Shown in pieces: positions 51,401-62,410 of a stretch of DNA of 64,000 nucleotides. The DNA lies in NCBI RefSeq assembly GCF_910592395.1, contig NC_088325.1, positions 4,495,501 through 4,559,500 of the forward strand. The letters are read 5' to 3'. How positions within the stretch are numbered: the stretch's first letter is position 1; the number at the start of each line of letters is the position of its first letter. Made by a program: the position numbers and the translations under genes. Source of the stretch: Lineus longissimus. Lineage: Eukaryota > Nemertea > Pilidiophora > Heteronemertea > Lineidae. A model generated the notes under the pieces. That model worked only from the letters and a program-made list of their open reading frames with translations, was not told the origin of the DNA and did no database searches.

Positions 51401-51896
51401 GTTAGGTCGCATGCTTTTCTTTCCTGGTGACACTATAAAGCAAAATAGTTGCAACCCCGTAAATGCGCTATAAGTCCAATAATAAGTGACGGTGACCCGT
51501 TATAAATGTTTTGCCAGCTTCGCTTTTTTGCCGCTACGCGGCGCGTTGGGCCCTTGCGTCGAGGGTCAACCATTGAACTTTGAGATGTGTTGAATTTTGC
51601 ACAAATCAGCGAAAAACGCACCAACTGGGACTGGACGGCATTTCAAAACGGGGCCGACACACATCCCAAGTTCAGTGTACACATACGTCGGCAACAACAG
51701 TATAAATGCGTAGTTTCTTGTTAGTCGCCTATTGAGTAGCGCTCTAGGTTTCAGAAACTCCAAAAAAACATGTCTTTGCCAAAACAACTGCTGAATCAAC
51801 GCTGACATACTGTAAGGACCGAGAAATCAATGATTTTAGGAACTACGGTTAGGGCTTGGCCGCGCATGAATAAAAAAACAACTCCCTAATGAGACC
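48439..51896. mobile_element. PIF/Harbinger-type MITE, interrupted copy
   Basis: It starts GGTCTCGTTAGGGAGTTTTT and ends with the inverse, AACTCCCTAATGAGACC. The flanks are TTA on both sides (48436-48438 and 51897-51899), a TWA target duplication typical of PIF/Harbinger. Its two halves (48439-48807 and 51561-51896) align with the intact copy at 57226-57936. The 2.75 kb between them is a later insertion. Confidence 0.8.
48808..51560 (+). mobile_element. Helitron-like inner element, long copy
   Basis: It is bounded precisely by comparison with the empty site in the 57226-57936 copy. It starts CCAGAAGTATTAGGGTAGCA and ends GCCGCTACGCGGC, then GCGTTGGGCCCTTGCGTC, with little or no target duplication. 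It contains the same hairpins and a 3' segment (51005-51560) found in the short copy at 40850-41669, plus a tandem piece of its own 5' region (49257-49800) and about 1.2 kb of unrelated sequence (49800-51000). A 74-codon open frame (MRQTLRLISEELVGKELL and on, 51181-51405) is shared with the short copy but matches no known family. Confidence 0.5.
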
Positions 51897-51930
51897 TTAA
51901 TCCTCGATGTTGCGTGCACTTTCGCATCTC

Positions 51931-52243
51931 GTAATAACGAGAAAAGATCTCGTAATAACGAGATAACATCTCGTAATAACGAGAAAAGATCGCGTAATAA
52001 CGAGAAAAGATCTCGTAATAACGAGAAAAGATCTCGTAATAACGAGATAACATCTCGTAATAACGAGAAAAGATCTCATAATAACGAGAAAAGATCTCGT
52101 AATAACGAGATAACATCGCGTAATAACGAGAAAAGATCGCGTAATAACGAGAAAAGATCTCGTAATAACGAGATAACATTGCGTAATAACGAGAAAAGAT
52201 CTCGTAATAACGAGAAAAGATCTCGTAATAACGAGGTAGTATT
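51931..52243. repeat. Tandem array, right (22-bp unit, about 15 copies)
   Basis: Inverted version of the 48229 array (CTCGTAATAACGAGAAAAGA units). A 194-codon open frame through it is only the array read in frame. Confidence 0.85.
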
Positions 52244-52276
52244 TTATTTTTTATGGCACTAATCTGCTGCCGTAGA

Positions 52277-53265
52277 TATGGCAAGCCAAAGCGGAATTTA
52301 TTCAAGACTTTAGAATTACCATTCAAGAAGTTAAATATAAGTTCAAGAAGGAAATATATGTTCAAGACTAAAATATGTATGTTCAACCTTGAACAAAATA
52401 TATTCAACCTTGAACAAAATATATTCAACCTTGAACAAAATATATTCAACCTTGAACAAAATATGTTCAAGACTCACGTGACCATATTCAAGACGCACGT
52501 GACCACAAAATTGATGACGTAGTTGCTCATGTTTTGATGCTTTACGGACTTTCCCGAACCCGCGTCCGGACTTTCCCGAACCCATGGTACTTGTGTTGCG
52601 TTTCGGAGCTCGAATTGTTCGCACGAGGTTTTGACACATGGTTGTACACGTACCTAGCCGCCTACACCTGACATGTACTGTAATCCTACACATCATGACA
52701 TGGATGCCGAGTGAATGTCAGAGTCGATACATGTTTCACAGACATATCAGGCAAATTATAGGTTCAAAATGCGCAATGCCTCTCACCTTTCATTCTTAAG
52801 GCCGACACCACTGTATCGGATTCTCGTTGTCTTTTGACATGTTTGAGTGTTTAGGCTATACAGGCAATCAATCATGTCGTGAAACAGAACGCATCAGAAG
52901 TACCACAGATTCTACGCTCTACGTCATCAATTTTGTGGTCACGTGCGTCTTGAATATGGTCACGTGAGTCTTGAATATATTTTGTTCAAGGTTGAATATA
53001 TTTTGTTCAAGGTTGGACATATTTTGTTCAAGGTTGAACATATTTTATTCAAGGTTGAACATATTTTATTCAAGGTTGAACATATTTGATTCAAGGTTGA
53101 ACATATTTGATTCAAGGTTGAACATATTTTATTCAAGGTTGAAAACATTTGATTCAAGGTTGAACATATTTTAGTCTTGAACATATATTTCCTTCTTGAA
53201 CTTATATTTAACTTCTTGAATGGTAATTCTAAAGTCTTGAATAAATTCCGCTTTGGCTTGCCATA
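52277..53265. mobile_element. 989-bp foldback element with arrayed ends and 6-bp target site
   Basis: Inverse ends TATGGCAAGCCAAAGCGGAA extend for about 230-350 bp per side and include arrays of a 21-bp unit (TTCAACCTTGAACAAAATAT): about 4 copies on the left (52381-52465) and about 10 on the right (52976-53170). Flanking CGTAGA occurs on both sides (52271-52276 and 53266-53271). The centre (52520-52917) has no coding sign. It abuts the end of the 48184-52272 element. Confidence 0.8.
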
Positions 53266-53271
53266 CGTAGA

Positions 53272-54911
53272 CCAGAGTACCAAATTGCGAATCGCATCAG
53301 ATAGAAGCGAGCATTTTCAAGTTACATTTGCATTAGACTGAGATCTCAGGATATGATCTGCGCGCGTATGAGGGATGAGGTTTAAACTATCAAATGCGAT
53401 GGCGAGGTCGCCTGCACTTGCAACTCATGTACTTCGAATTCGAGCCCCATTAATCAATGCCGAACCACATATTGTTTGTTTCTGAAAAACGTTTAAATGA
53501 TTATTTTCCTTGATTTCAAATGCATGGTGGTTGACGGATATAGATATCATTCAGTAGTCCAAATGACCCATCTGAGATCAGCCTTTTTTTGCTCCATCTA
53601 ACAAACCCTGTCAAAAATCAATACAACCCACTGCGAAGAGCGCCTGTTCCTACTACTTGACAGCGTACATGTGTTGTATAATTCCATCCAATATATTTTA
53701 AGTGTAGTAAAATTACAACTTTCTGACCCTTTTGCGTTTGAATATTTTATAGCAATTTTACGCTGAAACACATACTTTAGAGTATTCATTGCGAAATTTG
53801 TTACACAAGCAGGCGTGGGAAGGTTAATTGGTATAATGCGTCGCCGATCGCTGCAATGTGCTTTCTATTCGGTCGGCAGTCTGGAATAGGCCATCTTGAC
53901 CGGTGTAGAAGTTTAAAATGTCCTAGGATACAATGCCCGGGAAACAAAGGATTCTATTATGCGCTTCAATCTCTGAGCTATCGACGGTCAGGGTCTCTAT
54001 AGAACCATATTGCAGAATACAATAGGACCGGACACTTTTCCAGAGGGCATTTGTTACTGTTACACCGACAATGTTTTGAGATCGCTAAACACTCGCCCAA
54101 ACCCTTGGCATTTTCCGCCTCAGAAGCTGTTTTTTTGGCAAGTAGCCTCGATTTTGGACCAATCAGAACAACGATCTCAGTAACTGCAGAAGTATCCGAT
54201 TCTGAGCGACAATACGATTTGAAATATTCACGACAATACGATTTAAAATTGTGATCATTCATGTTTTGCCATGGCGCAGGGGAAGCTGGTAGATAAAAAC
54301 TTCTTTAGAATTTGTGGAGTTAAAGCCAGTTTTTGTCTTGGCTATCCCAGGAGAACGAATTTCTGCCTACAACCCTGTGCCATTTAACGGATTCTAATAA
54401 TATACTAACAATCAGATTGGCTTTACCGTTGCCAAAACAAGCGACAAGGTTGGACAACGTGCGATCGGCGTTGACCTTTGCCCTCTTTAAGTTATCATAT
54501 CAGCGCTGTGATTGGGGCACGCGCTGAGAGCGTGCCGAGAAAACAGGAAAATTGATGGAATCTGTCATGGGTTTGTTGAGCTCGATAGTGGTGACGCAAA
54601 CGCATGAGAGTCAGGATGGGCATAATCGTGCTTATGCATGTTATATATAGATAACGATGCTGCAACGCGTGATTGCGGCGCTCTCATTGGGCACTTTTTC
54701 TACCGCTACAATCCAGGTATAGATATACAAGATATATCGACAAGCGAAGTAACGACTAGGTGACCTTGACACACTTGATTTAATTTTAGACCATTTTAGT
54801 TTTTGTAAGCAGCCTATTTCATGAGAAAAATACTTGTGCTTAGAAATTCCTTAAATGTGTGTACCACATAGGACGTACCACATTGTAGGTCCAGATAGTA
54901 AATCTTTTCAG
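53272..54911. other. Gene-free stretch upstream of the plus-strand receptor
   Basis: No repeat borders seen. It may hold the missing promoter and leader exon of the plus-strand receptor; an ATG-led stretch near 54555 (MESVMGLLSSIVV) has no clear splice donor. Confidence 0.35.
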
Positions 54912-54985
54912 CACCGACCAGTGTTTATTCCGTGAACGATAAGACAGTACAGCCAGTACCAGTCAACGACATTCACCACTTGACG
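54912..54985 (+). pseudogene. Partial duplicate of the Ig exon start
   Basis: After TCTTTTCAG, the sequence CACCGACCAGTGTTTATTCC and the following 50 bp copy the first part of the exon at 55024 (CATTGACCGGTGCTTATTAC). It then ends without an Ig fold. A broken tandem duplicate of the exon border region, 112 bp upstream of the real exon. Confidence 0.65.
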
Positions 54986-55023
54986 CCTTAGATCCAGAGA
55001 GTAAATCTTCATTTTCTTTTCAG

Positions 55024-55353
55024 CATTGACCGGTGCTTATTACCAGAATGATGTCACAGTGCAGCCAGGACCAGTCGAAGTGAAGCAAGGACAGAACGTC
55101 ACGCTGTGGTGTAAACTGAAATACGACCGTGATAAAATAGTGCCAGTAAACTGGCAAACCCCGCCAAAATTCAAAACAAGAACCGACGATTGTTCTTCTT
55201 TTGCAAAGGATAAATATGTCATGTCATGTTCAGTCACTGAGGACCCTTTTAGGTATTATAATATGACAATAATGGATGTCCAATGGGCCGATAATGGGGA
55301 ATATCGGTGTCTGTATACCGAACATATGGACATTGTGGATTTACAAGTTTTGG
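55024..55353 (+). CDS. Plus-strand receptor, Ig domain 1 exon
   Basis: Acceptor TTCTTTTCAG, donor G|GTAAGT, 330 nt, phase 1 at both ends. QNVTLWCKLKYDRDKIVPVN and W (strands B-C), an extra cysteine pair (DDC and MSC), DVQWADNGEYRCLYTEHM (strand F with DxGxYxC) and VDLQVLG (strand G). N-glycosylation sites at QNVT and YNMT. Confidence 0.85.
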
Positions 55354-58300
55354 GTAAGTTATAATCAGGAGCTACACCAACAAAAGGCATAAGAGCACCC
55401 TAATCTAAGAACTCAACAATTAGAAAGAAAGTTGATTGCAAATGAATAGGATGCAAGAGTGGTTCTTTTGGCGCTTATGACACTGAAACTAGTGAACGTG
55501 CTCAAGTCGTGATTTAAATAAAGGTTTACAAAAATGTACCATGATTGAAGTAGCTATATAGCCCCGGTTGTTGAAGTAGCGGTAGCCAAGTCAACTACAG
55601 TACATTGTACAGTGCGGCTCATATAAATACGAATACATACTTCATACGAAATCTCATGACCTAATGCACCAGACTCAGACTGTGCATTTTTTTCAGTTTT
55701 TTTCTAATCTGATTATGACAGAAATAAGTTTGCATGGGTTTTTCATCATGTAATTTTTTAATTTCAAACTCTTTGTTTAAATTCTTTCTAAAATTATAGA
55801 CAAAAATATTCCGAAACACTATTTCGCCCTCAGTGTTGATGAGAACCATGTGCTTCCACTTCAACTTTGTAGGCTGATTTTCTCTTGTCAATTTCCAGTT
55901 CCGGTAACAGATGTGACACAAGAAAAAGTCGTCAAAAGCTCTGCTGCACAGCCCCAGCGCTTGCAGAATCACTTCACCTGCACAACAAACTGTGCACTTC
56001 CAGCACCCAAGATTTCATGGCTTGTAAATGGCGTAAGTATAGCAATATCAGAGGACGATGTATTGACTTTAGCAGGTCCACACCAATTGAAACGATATAT
56101 TGATATTTGGTTTGAGGAGACTGCTAGGGGGATTATAGGCAGGAGAGGGGCTAAATTGGCCATCTTCAGGGGACTACTATACACTGTAAGGGCACTGGGT
56201 GATCATTTCAAATTCAGCACCAAATGCAAGCGTGAATCATTTCGACGTAATGTGAGATGTGAAATAGTGACCTTGTGTAACTTTATCTTGCCTGCCTAGC
56301 TGTTGCCTATATTGCCCTTTTCAAATGAAGTCAGTGACAGTGGTTCCTCGAGCAATAAAGCTACTGTGCAGTTTTTAAATGACTCTTGTTCAATAATAAA
56401 ATCATATACAAAATACTTCTTCATAAGGACCCCTTGGCACTAGGAAACGCTGTCTCTAATTGAGAGAGTTACACTGATTATCTGGAAAAAAAGTACTGTA
56501 CCATTAAAAGGAAACGACATTTTGCTACGAGTGCAGTATTTTGAATAGAGAGGGTGTCCTTGATAGAGGGGTATCCGAAAAAGGGGGTTCCACTGTAGTG
56601 TATAAGTGATTAAGATGAAATAGACACTTTAGCATTACCATTGCCATAATTATTTTCCAGCAACCCTTTAATGGCAAAACAACGGTCAGTGGGTTTGGCT
56701 GCTCAGGGGCCAAGAAGGGCCAGAAACAGACTACGAGCACAGTGTTAGTAATGAGCACAGACATGGATAAGGAGAGGAAAGAATATAACATTACGTGTAC
56801 AGCAGAAAACGTTGTTGGAGAGCCAAATGTTTCAAAGGCAATATCTGTCAATAATGATGGTAAGCATCTTACAATAGTTTTACGTTATAGCGTTGTTTAT
56901 TTTTTGAGGCCAAGCATAAGCCAAGAACATTGTAGACCTTTTTTAGTTTCGCTTGCCGGATGAAATATCTATTTGAAGGTTAAACGTAAATCAACTCAAA
57001 TTCTCCGCACCAGGGGCAAGAGTCGTAAATACATAAAAGGCATATGTCGCTTTATCATACCTCATTATGTGGGCCAATCACGTCGCGTCATTCGCCGTCA
57101 CGTGCCATGCGATAAAATTTATTTACTATTCTATGGCATTATTCTACTGATGACGTCATCATCGTTATGTGGCTTGCCGCCCAGGTGCCGCCTCGACTTA
57201 TATTATAATGCGCCGTAATTATTAAGGTCTCGTTAGGGAGTTTTTCCCAAATGTACGCGATGATGACGTGCCCCATTAACAGGGCGTAACATCTATTTTA
57301 AGATGCGTTTCCAAAGTGAATGCATGAGGACAACCCATTTGTGTCGTATATCACTGGAAACGCCCGATTCCCCTGATTCTGCAGGATGTTAAATCGGGCA
57401 TTTTATTTCTTTAAATAAATCATAAGCGTCGCATTTGCTCCTAGCTCTGTTCACCATCCCAAATGGCAATATTGCCAATTGGGCCGGACAATCACGAAAA
57501 ACCCCAAATATTATACATTTCTTCCTGAATAATTCTTACAGATACCATTCTCCCATGAAAGACAGTTGCTTACGCTACACAAAAAACAAAAGAAAATCGA
57601 GGGTCAACCATTGAACTTTTGAGATATGTTGAATTTTGCACAAATCAGCGAAAAACGCACCAACTGGCACTGGACGGCATTTCAACACGGGGCCGACGCA
57701 CATACCAAGTTCAGTGTACACATACGTCGGCAACAACAGTATAAATGCGTAGTTTCTTGTTAGTCGCCTATTGAGTAGCGCTATAGGTTTCAGAAACTCC
57801 AAAAAAACATGTCTTTGCCAAAACAACTGCTGAATCAACGCTGACATACTGTAAGGACCGAGAAATCAATGATTTTAGGAACTACGGTTAGGGCTTGGCC
57901 GCGCATGAATAACAAAAAAAACTCCCTAATGAAACCTAAAACGGTTAAAGCCTCGTGAAATAATGTATTTACCGGACAAATAATTTTGATTGTTCTATGG
58001 GTTGACGTGCAATAATTATATATTATTCTAAAAAAATAGAAGCTTGAAATAAAGTCTATGCGGTTTGCATGCATAAAGGTTTGATATACAAATTCTGTTG
58101 ATGCGGTTTACACCACCGGTTTGGCAGTCCCAGAGTCTTTCAAATATTTGAAAGACTCTGGCAGTACTAAGCAAAAATGTTTATACTGTCGTCATTTTGT
58201 TGTTTTTTTTAATTCCGCCGCCCGCTCTATCTGTTCCCTCGGCATCCCAAGCAATGCGATTAAACTCTCTATATTAGGTCTTGATCATGGCAGAGTCATT

Positions 58301-59911
58301 CTGTTATTGAATGATTCTGGTCATAAAGGGGCTAACACCGATACACTTAGGCGTGATATGCAAATGGTGAACAGAGAGAAGCTAGCTCACTCTGGGTGTT
58401 TGGTTCAGGCCTTATAACCTCATTTCCCCATTCAACATTGGGATTTTCATTAGGTTTCTTGAAATCCGTGGTTTAAAAGAAAACTCGGACAAGGTCGGTA
58501 GATTCTCCAACAAGTCATAAAACAATCAAGAAACCGTTTAGCCAGGGATCTGAATCTTATTGATTATATTGTAATCAAATTACTTATTAAATTCGTTATA
58601 TATTACTAATTTATTACTAAGATAAATATTGATAAGATTGAAATTGCAAGAATCGTATAAGAAAAATATTGTTGGAATTTTTTTCGTAGCAATAAATCAT
58701 AAGAAAACAATTTCATTAAAGTAATTATCGGTAAGATATTAATTTGCTATAACTTAGCAAGAACATAATTGACAATAATTTTTCTAACAAGAAATTGGTA
58801 ATTTCTATCTTGCTATTTCTGTATTAAGAAAAATCTCGGTAGTTACTTGGTAAGATAAATATATTAAACCCATTAATTGCCGTACGCAGTGCACAGCAAC
58901 TTAAAATCGTATTGATCATCCAGGTGTTAAACAGTTACAACCCTGATCTGAGATGCAAGAGTTCCCTTATTTGAAATTCCACCATGTTAATCATCACATG
59001 GTGTCCTACTCATTTCTCGACTATGTATCTTATGAATAGACTTTGCCAATATTGTAAACTCGTCTGGCAATTAAAACAAGCTGAAATGGAACACATTACA
59101 TCAAAAGGTACACCATTCGATCCTGCGTGTGCGTTTTCATCATGTCGGAGTCATTCATGTTTGCACCCGAATCGAACCCGCCCCATTTAGATATCGATTT
59201 CAATCAGTGAGAAAATAAACATACAAAGGCGTGCAATTCTAAATTACCTGACAACGAGGACCCATGGCTTATAGGCCGCGTATCCGATAGAAAAGAGGAC
59301 AGTATTCTTACCATTTGCCCGAATAAAGTGGCCTTTAATTAATTGTCCTTTTAGAACATCTGCAAAAGAAATACAAGTAAGATACACAATGAGAAAGTAC
59401 TAAGTATCGTCCTTTAGTAGTACAAAAACCATGAGTATATTGCAGCCTTTCGGACGAGGAAGTTTTTTGATTCAGGGAATTATCGCGCGAGGGCGCAAGT
59501 CTCATTTTGGTGCATGTATGATGTGGCACTCTTTTTTGAAGCTTCAGGTGCACATAATATAGTGAACACAGAAGCGCCACTGAGGACTGCTGCTGGCATA
59601 TCATAATTAACTGACGGTGTTTGAAACATGGCGGACGGTCGTTCAAATAATGGTGAACGGGTGATTGTGTTTTCTCCCAGAGCGGCTGGGGTTTATATTC
59701 ATGCGTATCAGCTTCAATGATATTGATGTCTTAAATTGTTAATGACTTATTGTTCTTTCCAGTATCCCAGCCAGTAACTCCCAGTCCACCTCAGTCCATT
59801 ACGGCTAAAGCTTTTTGGCCAATAGTGGCAACGGCACTATTTCTATTGCTTGTCACAGCAATCAGTATCTTCATTGCCGTGCGCGAAAGACATCGTCGAC
59901 AGGTTTTTAAA
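55024..59911 (+). CDS. Ig-superfamily membrane receptor (2 Ig, TM), incomplete model
   Basis: Four exons with compatible phases are visible: 55024-55353 (Ig 1, phase 1-1), 55899-56032 and 56661-56859 (Ig 2 split by a phase-0 intron) and 59763-59911 (transmembrane, phase 1-0). They encode a V-like Ig, a C2-like Ig and a single membrane helix followed by RERHRRQVFK. The leader exon and the cytoplasmic tail are not found in the window. Direction is opposite to the minus-strand receptor, so the two are head to head about 10 kb apart. The two Ig1 exons have the same length and phase, suggesting common origin. Confidence 0.7.
55899..56032 (+). CDS. Plus-strand receptor, Ig domain 2, first half
   Basis: Acceptor TGTCAATTTCCAG, donor GGC|GTAAGT, phase 1 in and phase 0 out. 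VTDVTQEKVVKSS, then FTCTTNCALPAPKISWLVNG: strand B Cys, the PAPxISW of strand C and the following turn. The fold is completed by the next exon. Confidence 0.75.
56126..56321. mobile_element. Small MITE in the Ig 2 intron
   Basis: Ends AGGGGGATTATAGGCA and (inverted) AAGGGCAATATAGGCA. Fragments of the same family appear near 49180-49250 and 49800-49960 (GGGCACTGGGTG, TGTAACTTTATCTTG). About 196 bp, non-coding. Confidence 0.6.
56661..56859 (+). CDS. Plus-strand receptor, Ig domain 2, second half
   Basis: Acceptor TTATTTTCCAG, donor G|GTAAGC, phase 0 in and phase 1 out. STVLVMSTDMDKERKEYNIT leads to CTAENVVGEPNVSKAISVNN, the strand E-F-G part with the second Cys. The K-E-Y-N-I-T-C pattern replaces DxGxYxC. 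Confidence 0.75.
57226..57936. mobile_element. PIF/Harbinger-type MITE, intact copy (711 bp)
   Basis: Starts GGTCTCGTTAGGGAGTTTTT and ends with the inverse, AACTCCCTAATGAAACC, flanked by TAA on both sides (57223-57225 and 57937-57939). Carries no transposase. Its internal sequence shows the empty site for the Helitron-like insertion in its sister copy (48439-51896). It lies in the intron before the transmembrane exon. Confidence 0.85.
58131..58162. repeat. 32-bp perfect palindrome
   Basis: Arms CCAGAGTCTTTCAAAT and its exact inverse meet without a spacer. It lies inside an intron of the plus-strand receptor, flanked by a short direct repeat, GGCAGT. Confidence 0.9.
58163..59762. other. Receptor intron, AT-rich, nothing recognised
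   Basis: Sequence 58560-58880 is very AT-rich with repeated AAGATAAATAT/TTGCTAT-like words. No exon or element border seen. Confidence 0.4.
59763..59911 (+). CDS. Plus-strand receptor, transmembrane exon
   Basis: Acceptor TTCTTTCCAG, donor AAA|GTGAGT, phase 1 in and phase 0 out. A Pro/Ser-rich stalk (VTPSPPQS), then a membrane helix WPIVATALFLLLVTAISIFI and a basic stop-transfer RERHRR. The tail must lie in later exons not recognised here. Confidence 0.75.
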
Positions 59912-61319
59912 GTGAGTTTTCAGGTTATTTTTGTTGCAGCTTCTTGGCACTTTTCTTAACCATTTGCTGTTGCATAAACTGCTCAGTAGCTACCTTGTCG
60001 AGTTCATATTGAGTCATAATCATAAGAATATCACACCCGCTGTGAAAAGATCGCTTGAATGGGCACTTAAAGGGATACGGCGTTCATGTTTACTAGTAGT
60101 GGTGGGTCAGGGAAATTAAAATAAAGTTATATACACAATGCAGTACATGTAGTGCAGTCATCGTTCACGCATTTTTGCTGAAACTTTGCACATGTCTGTC
60201 TACACAACGACAATTTATCTTCAGTTCTACGATAAACGCGATTGTATATTTTGAAATTCACTTTTAAATTTCAAATTTTTAAGGAACTTTAAAGGAATAA
60301 AAGAAAACAGATATTAACTCTTATCTTTGCAAATAAACTTCCCGAAGTTGTTGCCACAATCAACATTTTATTTTCATTGCTGACCAGCTCGAGATTGAAT
60401 TGCGATTTTTCTTAAATTCCTGCCAAGTCAGATAATAATGCTGCGGTCCAATCAGCATTAGAGAAAGCTGTGTAGCTTTCGGTTCACGGTGTAGCCTGGG
60501 GTCATCACTCTACTCTGGCCAATTGACCGTGTTAAAACGATGTCCTGGCGTCGTAAGAAGTTATATTGCAGTGCTGGAGTATGAAGAGAAATATCGAGCT
60601 GGTGACTTCGGAAGATTTGGTATTAACATATTATTCCAAATTGTGAGTTAAAGAGATCCAAGCATGGCACAATTCTTTATTCAGACTAGGTGAACGTGGT
60701 AAAAATAACTAAATTGGTGATTACTGCTTATGCAGCTCATTGGCTACATATTCATCTGAGTCGAAACTGCTAACATGTATCCCGCTTCTTCCCGCCCAGG
60801 TTTTAACTGGGTCGTTCAAAACTCCCCATTTCTACATGCATTTTGCTTTAGGTTTCATCTAATCACCGATTAAGGTTGTTAGTACAGTCTTAAAGACAAT
60901 TTCACGGCGTAAAGCATACTCATAATGCGTACTTAGGATATCAGGCAAGTATGTACTCCTTTAAAGAGGAAACTAGGTTAGTTGTAACGGTATTGGCGCC
61001 CAAAAGTTTAATGAGAGCGAAGATTTCTTATGGCTATTTCAAAATACAGAGGTAATATTCCAAATTTGATATAGTGCAACTTAAAGCAAATAGTGATCGA
61101 GTGCTCAACTGTTATTTTAATATATAATTACCCCAGCTATAGGCCTGTATTCCGAATTTAAGCTACACTAACCTGGTAGTTTTACAGTCGAGATGGTTCA
61201 ACGCAGGGAATTACCTCGATAAATGACGATTGAAATGCATTGAAGCTGAGGATGGCATTCAGCTCTCATGTGTCATATTACTATTTGGTCATCTCTACCG
61301 TCCAGGGACCGGCTGTAAA
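59912..61319. other. Downstream of the transmembrane exon, nothing recognised
   Basis: It could hold tail exons of the plus-strand receptor, but I find no tyrosine-motif-rich open frame with splice sites. Confidence 0.35.
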
Positions 61320-61520
61320 TCTCCGCTATCTGGTTTTGCGGCCGCTAAACCACCGTTGTCTTAACAGGCTGCCAATGTTGCTCCGTTAGGCTTAGCGGCC
61401 GCTATGCCACCGCTAAGTTAGCGGTACCTCAAGGGTTTTGTCAATGGGTGCTACTAAGTTTTAGCGGAACGCTAGGGTTCCGCTAAGTTTAGCGGTCCCC
61501 CTAACTTAGGCGGTTGCTTA
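61320..61520. repeat. GCGGCCGCTA palindrome cluster
   Basis: GCGGCCGCTAAACC, TTAGCGGCCGCTATGCC, CCGCTAAGTTAGCGG and TTCCGCTAAGTTTAGCGG lie within 200 bp, on both strands of one core (TTAGCGG). Two NotI-like octamers so close are rare in AT-rich DNA. Probably a small foldback element or binding-site cluster. Confidence 0.55.
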
Positions 61521-61544
61521 ATTAACTAGGCTTTGAACAACCGG

Positions 61545-62410
61545 GTTAAGGTTTCAGTTGACTCATTGGTGGAGAGAACCAAGTTGGGCATAGTGCTTTG
61601 TTCAAGAACATATAGATAAAACAGCTATGATCATTCCACATGTTTCAAAAGTCGAATCCGCGACCTCCTGATTGAGCACAGTGCTCTAACCTAAATATTG
61701 TCTGTGCTACCACTCACAGGTGTTGGTACATGTGAAGGAGTACACAAATAAATAGCAGAATGGTTAATCTGATCCCAAAACTGTCATCTGCATGAAGACC
61801 TGTGTCAGCGAACAGTTATTCCCACTTCCCCTGGCTAATGATAAGGACATTTGCTTCATGTACTGTAACTCTATAGCCGGGCACACTAGGTTATGCCATA
61901 TACAAAGTCATTCACGGTAAGAGGGTTAACTCACCTCACTCTAAAGGCAGACATACGTTTCTGAAGACAAATTTAAACAAGCTATCTCACTGTAAAATGA
62001 GCAAATCTTACTGATTTCTGACTTCCTGAAGAACTTGGCTGAAGAACTTGACATAGTAGCTAATACACATCCAGGTTCCCCTCTCTCTCTAAGATGCAAA
62101 GTTTTCTCTTTCTCTTTGATCCACCCTCCTTATTTTTGCAAATCTTATGTGTTCGCCAATATTTGACAACTCAGACCACACATTATTGTCGTCGGGAATG
62201 AGAATAGTTAATTCAACAATTATTTTCAAATAGCTTTACTAGTTTCATGACGCTACTGGTCTATGAGAAAGGTATAATTTCCCTCGAAAAGCACCCTGGC
62301 TCCAAAATATGTTAATGGTCGACATCATTTGCATAATTGCCCGAGTTCAACACATTTAAAAACATCAACAATAGGCTTAACATTTTCGTAGACCCTGATA
62401 ACCTAATAGA
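61545..62410. repeat. Direct duplication, copy 1, with SINE-like segment
   Basis: Matches 63075-63885 in the same orientation, with indels (shared GATCCCAAAACTGTCATCTG, ACGTTTCTGAAGACAAATT and CATTTGCATAATTGCCCGAG). On the minus strand, 61640-61700 reads GGTTAGAGCAC, then GGTCGCGGATTCGAC, similar to A and B boxes of a tRNA-derived promoter, so a SINE head is likely. Confidence 0.65.

Larger units (their letters stand above)
48184..52272. mobile_element. 4.1-kb element with arrayed inverted ends, host of nested insertions
   Basis: The ends are inverse: CGGCAGCAGATTAGTGCCAT on the left and ATGGCACTAATCTGCTGCCG on the right, flanked by TA on both sides. Inside each end is an array of a 22-bp CTCGTTATTACGAGATC-type unit. 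Most of the interior is a second element (48439-51896), which is itself split by a third (48808-51560). Removing both leaves under 700 bp of primary element, so it is a non-autonomous foldback-like transposon. Confidence 0.75.

Noticed and set aside
51886-52470. 194-codon repetitive open frame (RYYEIFS repeats)
   Set aside because: It is the 22-bp minisatellite read in one frame, with the reverse array equally open elsewhere.
52960-53283. Repetitive open frames with CSTLNQI units
   Set aside because: They come from the 21-bp array in the foldback element and have no protein meaning.
58121-58417. 98-codon open frame starting at the palindrome
   Set aside because: Its start is made of the palindrome, no domain is visible, and it lies in a receptor intron.
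61640-61700. tRNA gene
   Set aside because: A- and B-box-like words exist, but no cloverleaf forms and the segment is part of a diverged duplicated repeat. SINE-like origin fits better.
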